A stretch of DNA of 64,000 nucleotides. Origin: Agrocybe praecox (taxonomy: Eukaryota; Basidiomycota; Agaricomycetes; Agaricales; Agrocybaceae). Position 1 is the first letter of the stretch; every line of letters starts with the position of its first letter. The DNA lies in the NCBI GenBank assembly GCA_964017145.1, contig OZ024845.1, positions 2,232,001-2,296,000 on the forward strand, in the 5' to 3' direction. The position numbers were made by a program, and so were the translations under genes. Below, in pieces: positions 34,418-44,253 of this stretch. Below the pieces are notes generated by a model. The model was not told the DNA's origin. It saw only the letters and a list, made by a program, of their open reading frames with translations, and did not search any database.

Positions 34418-35304
34418 TTAAGCGGGCTTCAACAAGTCTTCGTCTTCATCGTGCGGTGCCATGCGTTTGAATTGAGGTTCACTGGATTAAAATCCAACGA
34501 AGTTAGGATGTATATGGAAAGAGGTCAAAGGGTTTGACATACCCCGAACTGTCTGTTGATGCTGGCCTGTGAAATACTTCGGCCACGCGTTCTGAATGAC
34601 AGATGTTATAGGCGATTATCGATTAACACATATTCTCTCCGCGTATACATACATTTCGCCTTGAGGAGGTGCTCCTCCTCCCCCTCCTGTCGGTTGATTT
34701 TCGATCCTAAGCAAAGTTAGTCTGCAAGCCAGCATTGCTTTTTGATAGAAAATATTACGAGCACTAGGCACGTTGACCACCCCCTGGGGGAACAGGGAGA
34801 GTTGATGTAGGAGGTACAGGCTGCTGACCTTGACCGATGAAGCTTGACCCGTGGTCCGGTGACCAACATTTGACCTATGTAGAAGAATATTAATGGCAAC
34901 TGAAGTTGCTTGGTACTCCTGACGCACGGGCGCTGAGCGGTGAGCGGTGACTCACGTAGATTTGTTACGGTACATTGGATAGTATCCATAATCCCCGACC
35001 TCGGGACGTCCATTAACGCTACAAATTGAAACGATAGTAGGTACTAAGAAAAACCAGGAAGTGCCTCCTAATAAAGGACGACCTACTCATGGGACCTCAA
35101 ATCAGAAATGGATTTATTTTGGTTACGAGTCGCCTTGAATTCCGCAGCAGTTCTGAATTCAAGAGCAGAGGGCGTAGCCGGAGGTTCTACAAGAGGTGAT
35201 GAATTCCCCGAAGTGGGGGAACGTGACTTCAAGAAGGGAAAGGAATTGAAGACGCATTTTGAGGGGCTCGATGGGCTCTCTCGAGCATGGCCGCCGTTAT
35301 TCAT
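34418..35304 (-). CDS. Unrecognised gene, exon structure only partly resolved
   Basis: Start MNNGGHARESPSSPSK at 35304 (an upstream in-frame Met lies at 35355). Exon 1 is Ser/Pro-rich (FLKSRSPTSGNSSPLVEP) and ends at an HE|GTAGGT donor. Exon 2 reads VNGRPEVGDYGYYPMYRNKS. The last exons read IENQPTGGGGGAPPQGEM then PASTDSSGEPQFKRMAPHDE, ending DEDLLKPA. The middle (34900-34740) has three open frames, and no single GT-AG scheme joins everything in phase. Either an intron has an unusual border or the gene carries a frameshift. No known domain. Composition suggests a disordered soluble protein. Confidence 0.45.
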
Positions 35305-35605
35305 TCGACCGTAAGTAGAGATAGAAACTGTCCGACTGTATAATATCGGTATCACATAAAAAGTTAGCAGAAGTCAACATTCACATGAAATCTCTGTTAG
35401 ATTGGGCGTATAACGAGCGCTAAGGATGTAGCACGCACCAAGCAGACTGTTCCTTCGAACCTCCGAAAGTATTCTTTTTTGAAAGGATTAAAGATTATGC
35501 ACCTTTTCTTTGCAACTTTGATCCTACACAAGTGTTAGAGTCGATATTTAACTTGCGATAACATTGTATGGTATGCCTACTGCTCTCCCTTTGCTCTAAT
35601 GGTTT

Positions 35606-36196
35606 CTATCCCCATGTTGCCAAGATGGACTGGTCTATCGTCATTGTTCGCATGGCATGAGCGTAAAGTTCTTTAGCCACAAAAGGATGTGGCACATCAC
35701 CGCTTGTCTCTGGAAAAACTACTGTTATGAGACGATATGACTGGATTTTTTCGTCCCAAAGATATTTTGGCCTGAACAGTTGAAGTCAGCCTAGAGAGTT
35801 ACAAATAAAAGAGGTGAATTATTAACATCGTACTTGTCATGTTCTGTTTGCAAGCGTACGAATAACGGGTCTATCTCAAGGTTCATAGCTTCAATTCCAA
35901 CCGCATCTCCCTGTGCGAGGTCTGCTTCTACCATCGATTTCCTCAGCTTCTGTCACAAATCTGGAACGAACCGTTTCAAAAGCTGAACTTGTATGACAGA
36001 GAGTACAAAAGTATACGTACGCACTTGTTCATAGTATCTTGGAAATCTTCCCAGAAACATTCGCTTCTTTCTTTCCCGTAGAATTCTTCCTCTCGCTTTG
36101 AAATCTCCGTACAAAATATGTAATTCGGCGAATTACTCGGTCACACCCTTGATCATCTTCCGGGTCATCTTCCTTCTTCGCCTTCAACTTGGACAT
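35606..36196 (-). CDS. Small conserved-looking protein, 134 residues (unknown)
   Basis: Four exons (36196-36137, 36095-36025, 35941-35834, 35771-35606), each too short to appear as a long ORF, join in phase. The protein starts MSKLKAKKEDDPEDDQGCDR, then reads EEEFYGKERSECFWEDFQD, VEADLAQGDAVGIEAMNLEI, DPLFVRLQTEHDK, KPKYLWDEKIQSYRLITVV, and ends ATWG. Introns are 41, 83 and 62 nt. The acidic, helix-forming composition and consistent phases argue that it is real. Two cysteines (GCDR, SECFW) lie ~20 apart, but I cannot assign a CHCH or other fold. Function unknown. Confidence 0.6.
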
Positions 36197-36778
36197 CTAG
36201 GGGAGGAAATGGGGAGGGCGAGTGTTGGTGAAGACAAATGTCAGGCGGGCTCCTTTAAATACAGTGCATTTTGCTGACCCTTGGAAATCCATAGGCGAAA
36301 AATCTGACTTCAAAAACAAAAGGGGCTCATTATCGTTCTAGGAGATCAGGAAATCTATGCTGCGCACAGATTAAAACATAGTCCCATAACGATTTCACTT
36401 TACGGTTTTCGCCCGGCAATCGTAGGAAACTATCGATATATCCCGACTAAAACACATCGAAGCATTGTTAAGATGTGATAAAACCGTGAAGGGAGTATCT
36501 TTGATAATTGGTGAGTAAGTAGGAGAACCTGGAGACAGAGATCATCCATCGTCAATATTGTGTCGGAGAAAGCAGACAAGGCGTTTTCCGAATAAAGGAA
36601 CCGTTTCGTTTGATACTTTGAGAAAAACAATAAAGAAGCTTGGACTGGTCGTACGCGGGTCCCCGATGTCATATTTACCACTCTATGAGAATCAAATACA
36701 ATGCTGAGTTTCAAGCATGTCTTCTTTTTTGCTTTTGTGTCCCGTTGCCCAGAAAGTCTCATTCTTTGCGAGTGATGT

Positions 36779-36838
36779 TCGCCGAACCTTGAACCGCGAA
36801 CCTCGAACCTAAGGCCTCCGAACCGCGAACCACCATGG
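36779..36838. repeat. GAACC/CGAACC minisatellite
   Basis: Degenerate tandem units of GAACCKCGAACCT fill about 60 bp. On the minus strand this reads GGTTCG/AGGTTCG and translates as repeated SRFG/RGSRF. Related shorter strings recur at 37062-37102 (GTTCGTGGTTTCGAGG, CCGAACCGTTCGGCGAACC). Confidence 0.7.
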
Positions 36839-36960
36839 TTTGGTCTTGCTACAAGATCCATTAAGCGCCTTCCCAGCGGCTACGCTCGACCCAACGCTGA
36901 CAAGTCAAAGCCAGTGGTTATCAATCGCTGTATAAAGATTTATTTCAGAAAGTTTTCCAA

Positions 36961-37398
36961 TTAACGACAAGCTACCAGTTCATCCTGGCTGTCGGCTTGA
37001 GTGGCTTGAAGTACCCACAGTAGCCAGCTCAAGGGAGTCACTGCCAAAGTTCGCCGTTCGTGGTTTCGAGGTCCACCGAACCGTTCGGCGAACCTTTCTC
37101 TCAGTAAACGGGATGCCCTCTCGTCGCCTGGGTGAAGAAATCCCGGCAACAAGCGATTTATGCAAGACAGACACAGACACGACCAAAGACATGTCGCCAT
37201 CGTGGCTGTGAGCAAGATATCAGGTTCTTTTGATCTAGATACGACTGAGGAGATGAGATCAAAATAGCGGCGTGGATAGAGAATGTTGAACTTCTGTACT
37301 GTTACCAGAGTTGGGAGGGAACATAGAGAAGCAAGTGACCGTAAAAGCGCGTCACGGGCGCGTTGTAATTGGGTTCGAGCTCCGCTTGATTTTTCCAT
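36961..37398 (-). CDS. Hypothetical ORF (146 codons)
   Basis: A single-exon ORF starts MEKSSGARTQLQRARD and ends QDELVACR. It includes GGTTCG-repeat sequence (RERFAERFGGPR) and one hydrophobic stretch (TATMATCLWSCLCLSCINRLL). There is no domain, no clear promoter, and the start overlaps a short sequence shared with 50416-50458. It may be a chance ORF in repeat-derived DNA. Confidence 0.2.
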   Translation of the reverse strand: MEKSSGARTQLQRARDALLRSLASLCSLPTLVTVQKFNILYPRRYFDLISSVVSRSKEPDILLTATMATCLWSCLCLSCINRLLPGFLHPGDERASRLLRERFAERFGGPRNHERRTLAVTPLSWLLWVLQATQADSQDELVACR

Positions 37399-37405
37399 CA
37401 AACTT
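37362..37405 (-). repeat. ~44-bp dispersed repeat, copy 1
   Basis: Read on the minus strand, AAGTTTGATGGAAAA followed by TCGAACCCAATTACAAC-type sequence matches 50416-50458 on the plus strand, with one single-base indel and four or five substitutions. Confidence 0.7.
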
Positions 37406-39041
37406 TAAGAACTTTAAGAATTTAAAGTTGCAATCAATCTAATCCACCAATCCCGACCCGCTGCCCCGTAAAATTTACGTAGAACTATGTATATATTTGA
37501 AGATGTATTTATATGACCTTATTTCATGTACAGATCTCGTGTATATTCTGTAACGGCTATTTAAAAGTAACAACAAAGGGAAGAAACTTGTTCTAAAACA
37601 CCATGTATATGTACCAAGCAAATTCGTGTACCACGTGGGCGCGTTTGATCAAGAACCTGACTGAAGAGTCGAGTCAGTCGAGATTAATCAGGTCAGGTGT
37701 TTCGTGTTCGTCTTGCGCGTTTGAGTCATAATTTTTCTTGGAGATCTGTCCGCACAGATACTTTACTGCGCAGGGACAGATCAAGGACACGACCCGCGGA
37801 TTCGCAAGTTTGTGTCACGGGACTGAATTTCTAAATCGGTCTGCGTCTCATGCATCGATGCCGTTTGTTTCGTATCATTGAATCTTTTTTGGTCCCAAGT
37901 TTGGTGTTCGCTTCTGAATACAAGTACAGGTCAGGTCCGAGTGTGCGAAGACTGTCCTCGAGGCGTTCTTCTGCTCATGATTTGTGGCTAGGCGGCGATA
38001 TGTGACCGTCAAGGAAGAAAAAAAAAAAGATATGTTTTTTGTTTTTTTTTTGTCCACACATCAATTAAGGATTCCTTGTAGATATTGTAGCCTAACTTTC
38101 CACGATATTATAGGTGGCTATATTAGGATTAATGCCTGCTAGTCTGAGTATGATCGAACCTCTATTCCAAATAATATGATAAAAATTCCGACACAAGAAG
38201 GTGGGAATGAATGATCTCCAACTTACTGCCACTTCACTGGCTGATGCATTGACCTCGATGAGTCCGCATTCGACTCAGCTCCGTATCCAATCATGGCTGT
38301 TGGGGCCTGACATCGCAGTCTCCTACTTACTGATCAATAAAGCCTATTGTCCCATTCAGCCATGCATCACACGCTCGAGCACCAGAGCAAATTGACCACA
38401 GCGACCGCTTACTACTGCTATTGTACTGCATAACATGTCCTGAACGACGTTTCAATGCACACAGGTACAAATACTCGTCTCGTAATGTTGCCATCTCTAT
38501 GTTTTGTACTTGAATAAATCACTATACAATAATACCTTAAATCGACTCTGATATCATTAGATTAGATAAGATTTAAAGCCCTAAAACTAGAACCGGGTGC
38601 GGGAACCAATGGAGGGTTTTGACTGCCAGCCATAGAAACGACCATTCGCATTTATTATTCTAGAGACTCGGAAGCACTTTCCTCCACATGTTGTTCCGTC
38701 AGTTATTGTAGGTCCTGTACCTACGCTTGCGATCTCAACTGCATTATTGAGTGGCTTATATTGTTTGATCGACCTCTCAAGGCCGAGAGATAACATTTTA
38801 TTGTATATACAAAAAAGCGTTATATAAAAGAGTATGTTGATCATAGCCCAAGTATCCAAGGACAATAAATTTATACGTTACAATAGGTGTGAGCTTCCTG
38901 AAATATTGAGCTGAAGATTGCATGTGGTTGTCAGGACAACATCATTCCCAGTATCTGAAATACGCACTTCTTTTCAAGAGTAGAGTGAACACGCGTCAGG
39001 ATCTAGAGTATAAATAATGGGTTTATTATGGTGCTTTCAAG
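37406..39041. other. Intergenic, gene-poor
   Basis: AT-rich, with T and A runs (38018-38051). A minus-strand ORF of 92 codons (38587-38865) has no support. No gene seen. Confidence 0.5.
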
Positions 39042-39590
39042 ATGCCTCAGTTCTTCTATCATAAACCTATTCCTTGCTTATACAACCGAAACCATTCTCT
39101 TCGAGGTTCTAAACAGTGCGCAATGGATTCAAAAGAGAATCGTCCAAGAATTTATGACCTCTACAACCAATTGTCGCACCTTGTACTGATTTCCGGTCAA
39201 GACCAAGCCGTGTGGAATCACCGCGACTTTGAGTCATGGAACAAGCGGATGACTCAGTACGTTTTTAGAGTACTTTATTAGATTGCTTTTGATATATTTA
39301 CCTGACATAAAGGCTTTGCGAGGATGTTGAATTCCACAAGGATCGCTTTGATAGAATGATAGGTATTTCTTCAAAGCAAATGGATGACCTCGAATCAAGG
39401 TTTAAGAGTATCAGACAGGAGTACACAGTGAGATTGAATTTGTGATTTTGGAATTTCTTACAATACTCAGTTTTACTTCCAGGAAAGATCTCTTCATATG
39501 AATGATGCGGAACATGTTATCTTTATGCAAAAGGTCTTGGCAAAAAGGGAGAAGGAAAGTCTGGATGTGAAACGATGTGAACCGTTGTGA
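39042..39590 (+). CDS. Small helical protein (unknown)
   Basis: Three exons (39042-39256, 39313-39427, 39483-39590) join in phase to 145 residues, or 118 if translation starts at the second in-frame Met at 39123 (MDSKENRPRIYDLYNQLS). Segments such as RFDRMIGISSKQMDDLES, RFKSIRQEYTERSLHMND and VLAKREKESLDVKR form a charged helix with coiled-coil character. No known family. Introns have proper donors (GTACGT, GTGAGA) and an acceptor after a T/C tract. Real gene likely, function unknown. Confidence 0.55.
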
Positions 39591-40092
39591 GTTCGGGGAA
39601 GAGGTGAGACGAGGCGGAATCGTCTCGGGGTGCTAAACCTCTTGATGATGTGGTTATGGTTAGGGAACGGAAAGGGTTATTAGAGACGAAAAAGGAGTGG
39701 CTTGGATAGTGGTCAGAACATGGCGTAGCGTTGCGTGGATCAATAACGAGGGTGAGACAAATACTATATTTTTACTGGGGAGTATAAAAAAGTAGTACTA
39801 TGTATATATATATAATTCTACTTGTGACGATACTCAGGGAGCAAGATTTGGAATCAAATCAAAATAGGAGGGGTTTATCTAGGCGAAAAGAAGTTTTCTA
39901 AGAGAGATTAAACAAGCGACGGAGAACCCTTAAGGGTGCCTTCGCTTGCAGAAAGGAAGTTAAATTAAAAAGGGGAATGACTTCGGTCCGAAATGTTGGC
40001 TGCGCGTCGAGATGGCGTGTTTGTGTCGGTTTCGGGCGTAGGCAAGGTGCGCACCTTACACAAGTATATTTTACAAGCCCACGGCTTATCGC
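39591..40092. other. Intergenic
   Basis: Purine-rich 3' flank of the preceding gene, then unassigned sequence up to the MITE. The minus-strand ORF 39898-40275 mostly reads through the MITE and is not considered a gene. Confidence 0.5.
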
Positions 40093-40263
40093 TGGAGCAG
40101 TCCAGTATGAAGCTGTATGGAGTAGCTGGGCTCGGAAGCGCGTCGAGCAGCCTCGCACGATGGCAGTAGTGGTCAAAGGATGATTTGTTTCGGCTATGTA
40201 CGCGTCGGGGTCACATAGAGCCTGTACACGATCTAATCTAATCAGACTGGTTGCACTGCCACA
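40093..40263 (+). mobile_element. 171-bp MITE (copy B) with TCGC target duplication
   Basis: Starts TGGAGCAGTCCAGTATG and ends GTTGCACTGCCACA. The ends are imperfect inverted repeats of each other (TGGAGCAGTCCA against TGTGGCAGTGCA). TCGC directly precedes the element and directly follows it. Similarity to copy C (49628-49804) is high over the whole length, including GATCTAATCTAATC. Confidence 0.85.
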
Positions 40264-41292
40264 TCGCGCTTTCAAGCATGCCGGGCTTTACTACACCTTG
40301 GATTCGGTAGCACTAATAAGAATCTGTTTTGAATTGGAGTGCTCATCATCAGTCAAAGCATCTTAATTGGTCAATAATAGGCTATATTTCTATTATGGAT
40401 TGTATACCGACTTTCGTCACTAATTGCGTATATGTGAAAATTTGTTACAAAACTTTTCGTTCATTGTAAGCCTCTCGCAGAAATTTATAAACTCTGTGGC
40501 CTGTAAATAGAATTTTAAAAAATGAGCAATGACTGGATGAAGCAAAGCGAGTTCACGCGCACGGACCACCTAACCCAAGAATATTCGGAAAGAAGTGGCA
40601 AATTCAGACTCCGAGGGGATGATGCGCGTGGGCTTCGAAGAATTACTAGCATACCAGGTTTACTTTTGTTATTTCCTCTCTGCATCACTCATTATAACTC
40701 ATATGCTTGCCGCTCACCGACAAATATGGAATGAGAAGCTGAAGACAACTATATGGCACACTGCTAATATTGCAGTTCATCCACCGCTCCGAGGCCACGC
40801 TCAGTGTTATGTATAAGGTAGCGTCGGATAATTGGAGGATGCGGGAGTGTTCTTAATAGTTACTCAATAACGAGAGCAATAGTGAACTGTCAGACGTATC
40901 TTCTCCTTCTCTAAGAGCTCTATGTGCTTTCTGGAATTCCATAGATACTCACGCTCAAGAGTGACAAAATTACTTATGCGAGAGAGAAGATCCATTTTAC
41001 CATTCACTTTGCAAAGAGAAGTCTCCTACACAGCGCGCAAGTAAACTAACGCGTTAGGTTAGAAGCCAGTCAAACTATGATTCATGTGAATGTGACAAAT
41101 GTAAGGCTCGAGGAATTTCATCTTCCTATGAATTCTGGCGCGACTGTCTTAGTAAATTACTACGGCGCGCTTGTTTGTGAATTCCATATTAATTCTCATA
41201 TTCCATCTCCATCTGGAATGTCTATTCGGCGAATACTTATTCTTGGATTCATTTTCACACGCTATAATTAGACTCAGACCCCATGAGTTGAA
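40264..41292. other. Intergenic
   Basis: ORFs at 40522-40734 and 41077-41271 have no recognisable content. A palindrome-like GCGCGCTTG/GCGCGC texture is absent. Nothing supportable until the TATA box at 41293. Confidence 0.5.
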
Positions 41293-41300
41293 TATAAAAG
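41293..41300 (+). promoter_or_regulatory. TATA box upstream of small secreted ORF
   Basis: TATAAAAG lies 122 bp before the ATG at 41415, followed by a CT-rich stretch (CTTCTCTTTCTCTATTTTACC). It is a convincing core promoter. Confidence 0.6.
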
Positions 41301-41414
41301 CCGCCATGTTCTGCCAAAACTCAACAAATCTACTGTAGCAAATCGTCTTCTCTTTCTCTATTTTACCTGTACTCTACCCGCTGAGCCAACAAGTCGACCA
41401 AAAGGAGATTTTTC

Positions 41415-41599
41415 ATGAGCTCCGCAATTCTTGTCAGTCTCGGATTCATTCTTTCTAGTATCGAGGTTGCTTTGGCTGCACCAGCTCCGTACGTGTCAAA
41501 AAAACGTCATACTTCGACCAGTTTTCTGGGTCACTGATATCAACCTCGACTAGCTCTGTCAGTACAGCGTGTCAAAACACTTGTTTCATGCTCGTGTAA
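41415..41599 (+). CDS. Tiny secreted peptide or truncated gene (39 residues)
   Basis: Two exons (41415-41488, 41554-41599) give a signal peptide (MSSAILVSLGFILSSIEVAL, cleavage near ALA-APAP) followed by a mature part of fewer than 20 residues with two cysteines (STACQNTCFMLV). The promoter and the intron look intact, so it is either a genuine mini-peptide or the 5' remnant of a larger secreted protein whose remaining exons decayed. It does not end in a CaaX box, so it is not a typical mating pheromone precursor. Confidence 0.4.
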
Positions 41600-41740
41600 A
41601 GCGGGACTATGTAAAAATGTGCAAGGAAGTGTATTCACAATCGAAAGTGGAGTTTCTAGGTACAGATAACCGCACTATGTAAGGGGCCACAACTATGAAT
41701 ACACTACAAATTGTTCGACGAAACCATGGGAGGGCCATAA

Positions 41741-42287
41741 CTAGACGTTGGCATTGACTGGGGTGCATCCGAGGGCAATGATTCCGTCTGTAGTAGATGA
41801 ATGTCGTTATTTAGTACTTAGAAAGAAAGAACGCGGGGGAAACCTGGTGACACTCACTAAATGCGTTGTCGGTGCAGCAAACAGGCTGTGCGGAGCTGTA
41901 GGTTTGTTCAAGTTATCTGGTTAGAATACACTTTATGGAAATGTTAGCAAGCGGTCAATTACCAGGAGGTTCCTCCAGCACCAACAACAGTGACGGGGGT
42001 GCATGTTACACCAATCAATCCACTGACAGAGCCGACGTTGACGCCCAAGAGGGTAAGGAGACCAATGAGGGAGCTGCTCGCGCTGCTAGCACTCTGAGTG
42101 CTATCGCCTATGATTTTGTTTCATCAAGAAGTTAGTTAGATCCATCTGGTGGAGACAAACGGTACCAACAGCATTGAATTGAGCCAGTGTCACACTGGTC
42201 GGAAGGGGAGCTGTTCCTGCGAGCAGGAGCAACCGTGGCAGCAGCAAGGGTAACAAAGGCGAGAGCAGAAGCGAATTTGAATTGCAT
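41741..42287 (-). CDS. Class I hydrophobin (copy 1)
   Basis: Four exons (42287-42170, 42107-41963, 41895-41858, 41787-41741) give 115 residues. A signal peptide (MQFKFASALAFVTLAAATVA) is followed by the eight-cysteine pattern: DQCDTGSIQCC, LIGVTCTPVTVVGAGG, SCSAQPVCCTDNAF, and IIALGCTPVN. Class I hydrophobins self-assemble at air-water interfaces and coat aerial hyphae and spores. It pairs with the inverted copy at 47608-48144, which shares intron positions, exon lengths and 5' UTR. Confidence 0.96.
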
Positions 42288-42357
42288 ATTGAGCTAGGAG
42301 GCTTGTATCTGAACTTGAGATTGTTCGAATGAAGAGTCAGAGGCAAGACATAAGCAC

Positions 42358-42364
42358 TTTTTAT
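42358..42364 (-). promoter_or_regulatory. TATA box of hydrophobin copy 1
   Basis: TATAAAA on the minus strand, 71 bp before the ATG. The 5' UTR between (CTTCATTCGAACAA ... CAAGTTCAGATACAAG) is nearly the same as in hydrophobin copy 2. Confidence 0.75.
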
Positions 42365-44253
42365 ACCTTTCATTGCAAGGCACAACATAGTGAATAAATC
42401 GACTCTGGAGACATATAGGGACTGACGTCATTGTTCAACTTTATTCAAGCGAAGAGGTCTGGGAAAAAGAGTATGTCAAAGTGGAGCACAGAACAATGCG
42501 GACTGTCAAGACGAAATGAGAACTTTCACCGATGTGTATTTATAGAAACACACAGGATGTCGGATGCAGGCTGAAAATTCCCGAATTCTGAACTAGGAAA
42601 AAATTCCCAAAATGGGGATTTTATGAAGGATCGTCGCTTTTTGGGCGGCTGTTGTTCAATATTTTGAATTTTCTTCTTCTGCTTTCTTCACTCATTGAAG
42701 CATTTAACCTAGGCCAGCGGTATCAATAGTAGAGAGACAAGAGATGACGAGTGTTGAGAACATTCTATTTTACATCGCCTCGTTCCCTCGGATTGTACAT
42801 CATGACGATAACTTATCTTTAGGCCCGTACTTTATCCTCCCATTCCAGTCCTATTTTAATCCCCACGGCTCTGCCTATGCGGTGCTGAAAGCGCGAACCT
42901 GTCACGAAGAAATGACGGCAAAACATATGATCATATGTTTCATCTCTTCCGGATTTACACAATACGTAGAAAACTCCCATGGCAGATTAACGGAGACAGT
43001 ACCACCTCTGATACTCTCTGATATGTTGGGTTATATCTGGGAGCTCCACGCAGATAACCCTAGTCAAACGTCCTTTTCGTTGCTTCTAACTGTCGGCGAC
43101 TGGCATACTAGATCATAGAATGATTAACGGTTGTTCAACTATGACTTGGCACGACTTAGGCTATCCCGAGTTTTCGGTGGCTGCATTTGCTCCGGAAAGC
43201 ACATTGTCGGTTCCTACTGTCGCGTGTCTGTTTGGAAAAAGGAAGAACGATCGATGAAGTCATAGAGCCAAGATTAGATCACGGACTTGACGAAACTGTC
43301 AACTAGAGGCTGAGGTGCGAAAGAAATAGATTTCTCCCAAGGAACACAGCACATTTGAGCATAATTTTATACGCACATCAGAATGGAAGACATACCAACT
43401 GAATTATGAGAACAAATCCGCAGTCTGTAGGAATCTATGGATGATGACAGGCACTATGTCATAACGCGGAGGGTAGGGGCGAAGTATCGTGATCCATTTA
43501 TGCCCAATGCAGCTAAAGTTTTAGGGGATCCAACCTTTGCGCGCGAGAAATAAGTCATTTGAGAACGACAAGTACGCCGAAAATATGATCTCCCAGAACA
43601 CGGTTCATCTTTAGATTTGCCCTTGATTTCGAGTGTGGGAATTTGGATTTCGTTCAACATTTTCGACATAAATCCATATTTAACGTTTAACGTTAGCAGC
43701 CAGTAGATTTATCAATTACTCACAATTTACGGATGTTGAAACATACGACTGTCAAGGCCAAACAGGCTTAACCGCAAATCATTTGAAAAACGGTCCCAGA
43801 AATCCATATCGTGGTATTTATATTTTCACGCCCACGTACCACCACGTTCGCATCCACGTTTCCCTCAAATCACGATTTCCGGACTCGCGGAGACACTGCA
43901 AACGAGTCGAAGACAGAGAGAGAAACTCGTTAAATACACTTAACAGTATACCAAGAAGATCATAGATGTCAACTCGGTCCCTCTGGCACATACGAAAAGC
44001 TAAGATATCCACGGTAGGATTCACGGAGTGCCCATGTTCTGGTTAGTTTTCCGATGATCACTAAGAGACAAATGCGCATCGTCCATAGACTTTATCATGA
44101 TGGCGTTCGACGGAGGAGGTGAGGATGACGGTTGCCGAGATTTGTCAAGGCTCTTGACGCGGTGTCGACCAAGCTTGACCAAACAAATTACAGAGTGGTG
44201 ACCTAGCGAAGAGCTGGCAACCTCTCCATTTGCTACCTTTACCGAATATCCAT
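42365..44253. other. Intergenic with one weak ORF
   Basis: An ORF at 42744-43118 (124 codons, starts MTSVENILFYIASFPRIVHH) is open from ATG to stop but has no recognised domain. It may be real or chance. The rest (43120-44250) has no supportable coding sequence apart from the KGD2 promoter at its end. Confidence 0.4.

Noticed and set aside
39898..40275. Minus-strand ORF resembling the kinase gene region (CSTRFRAQLLHTASYWTAP)
   Set aside because: At first it looked like a kinase fragment, but the similarity is limited to the MITE, which is an insertion in the kinase gene and not part of it.
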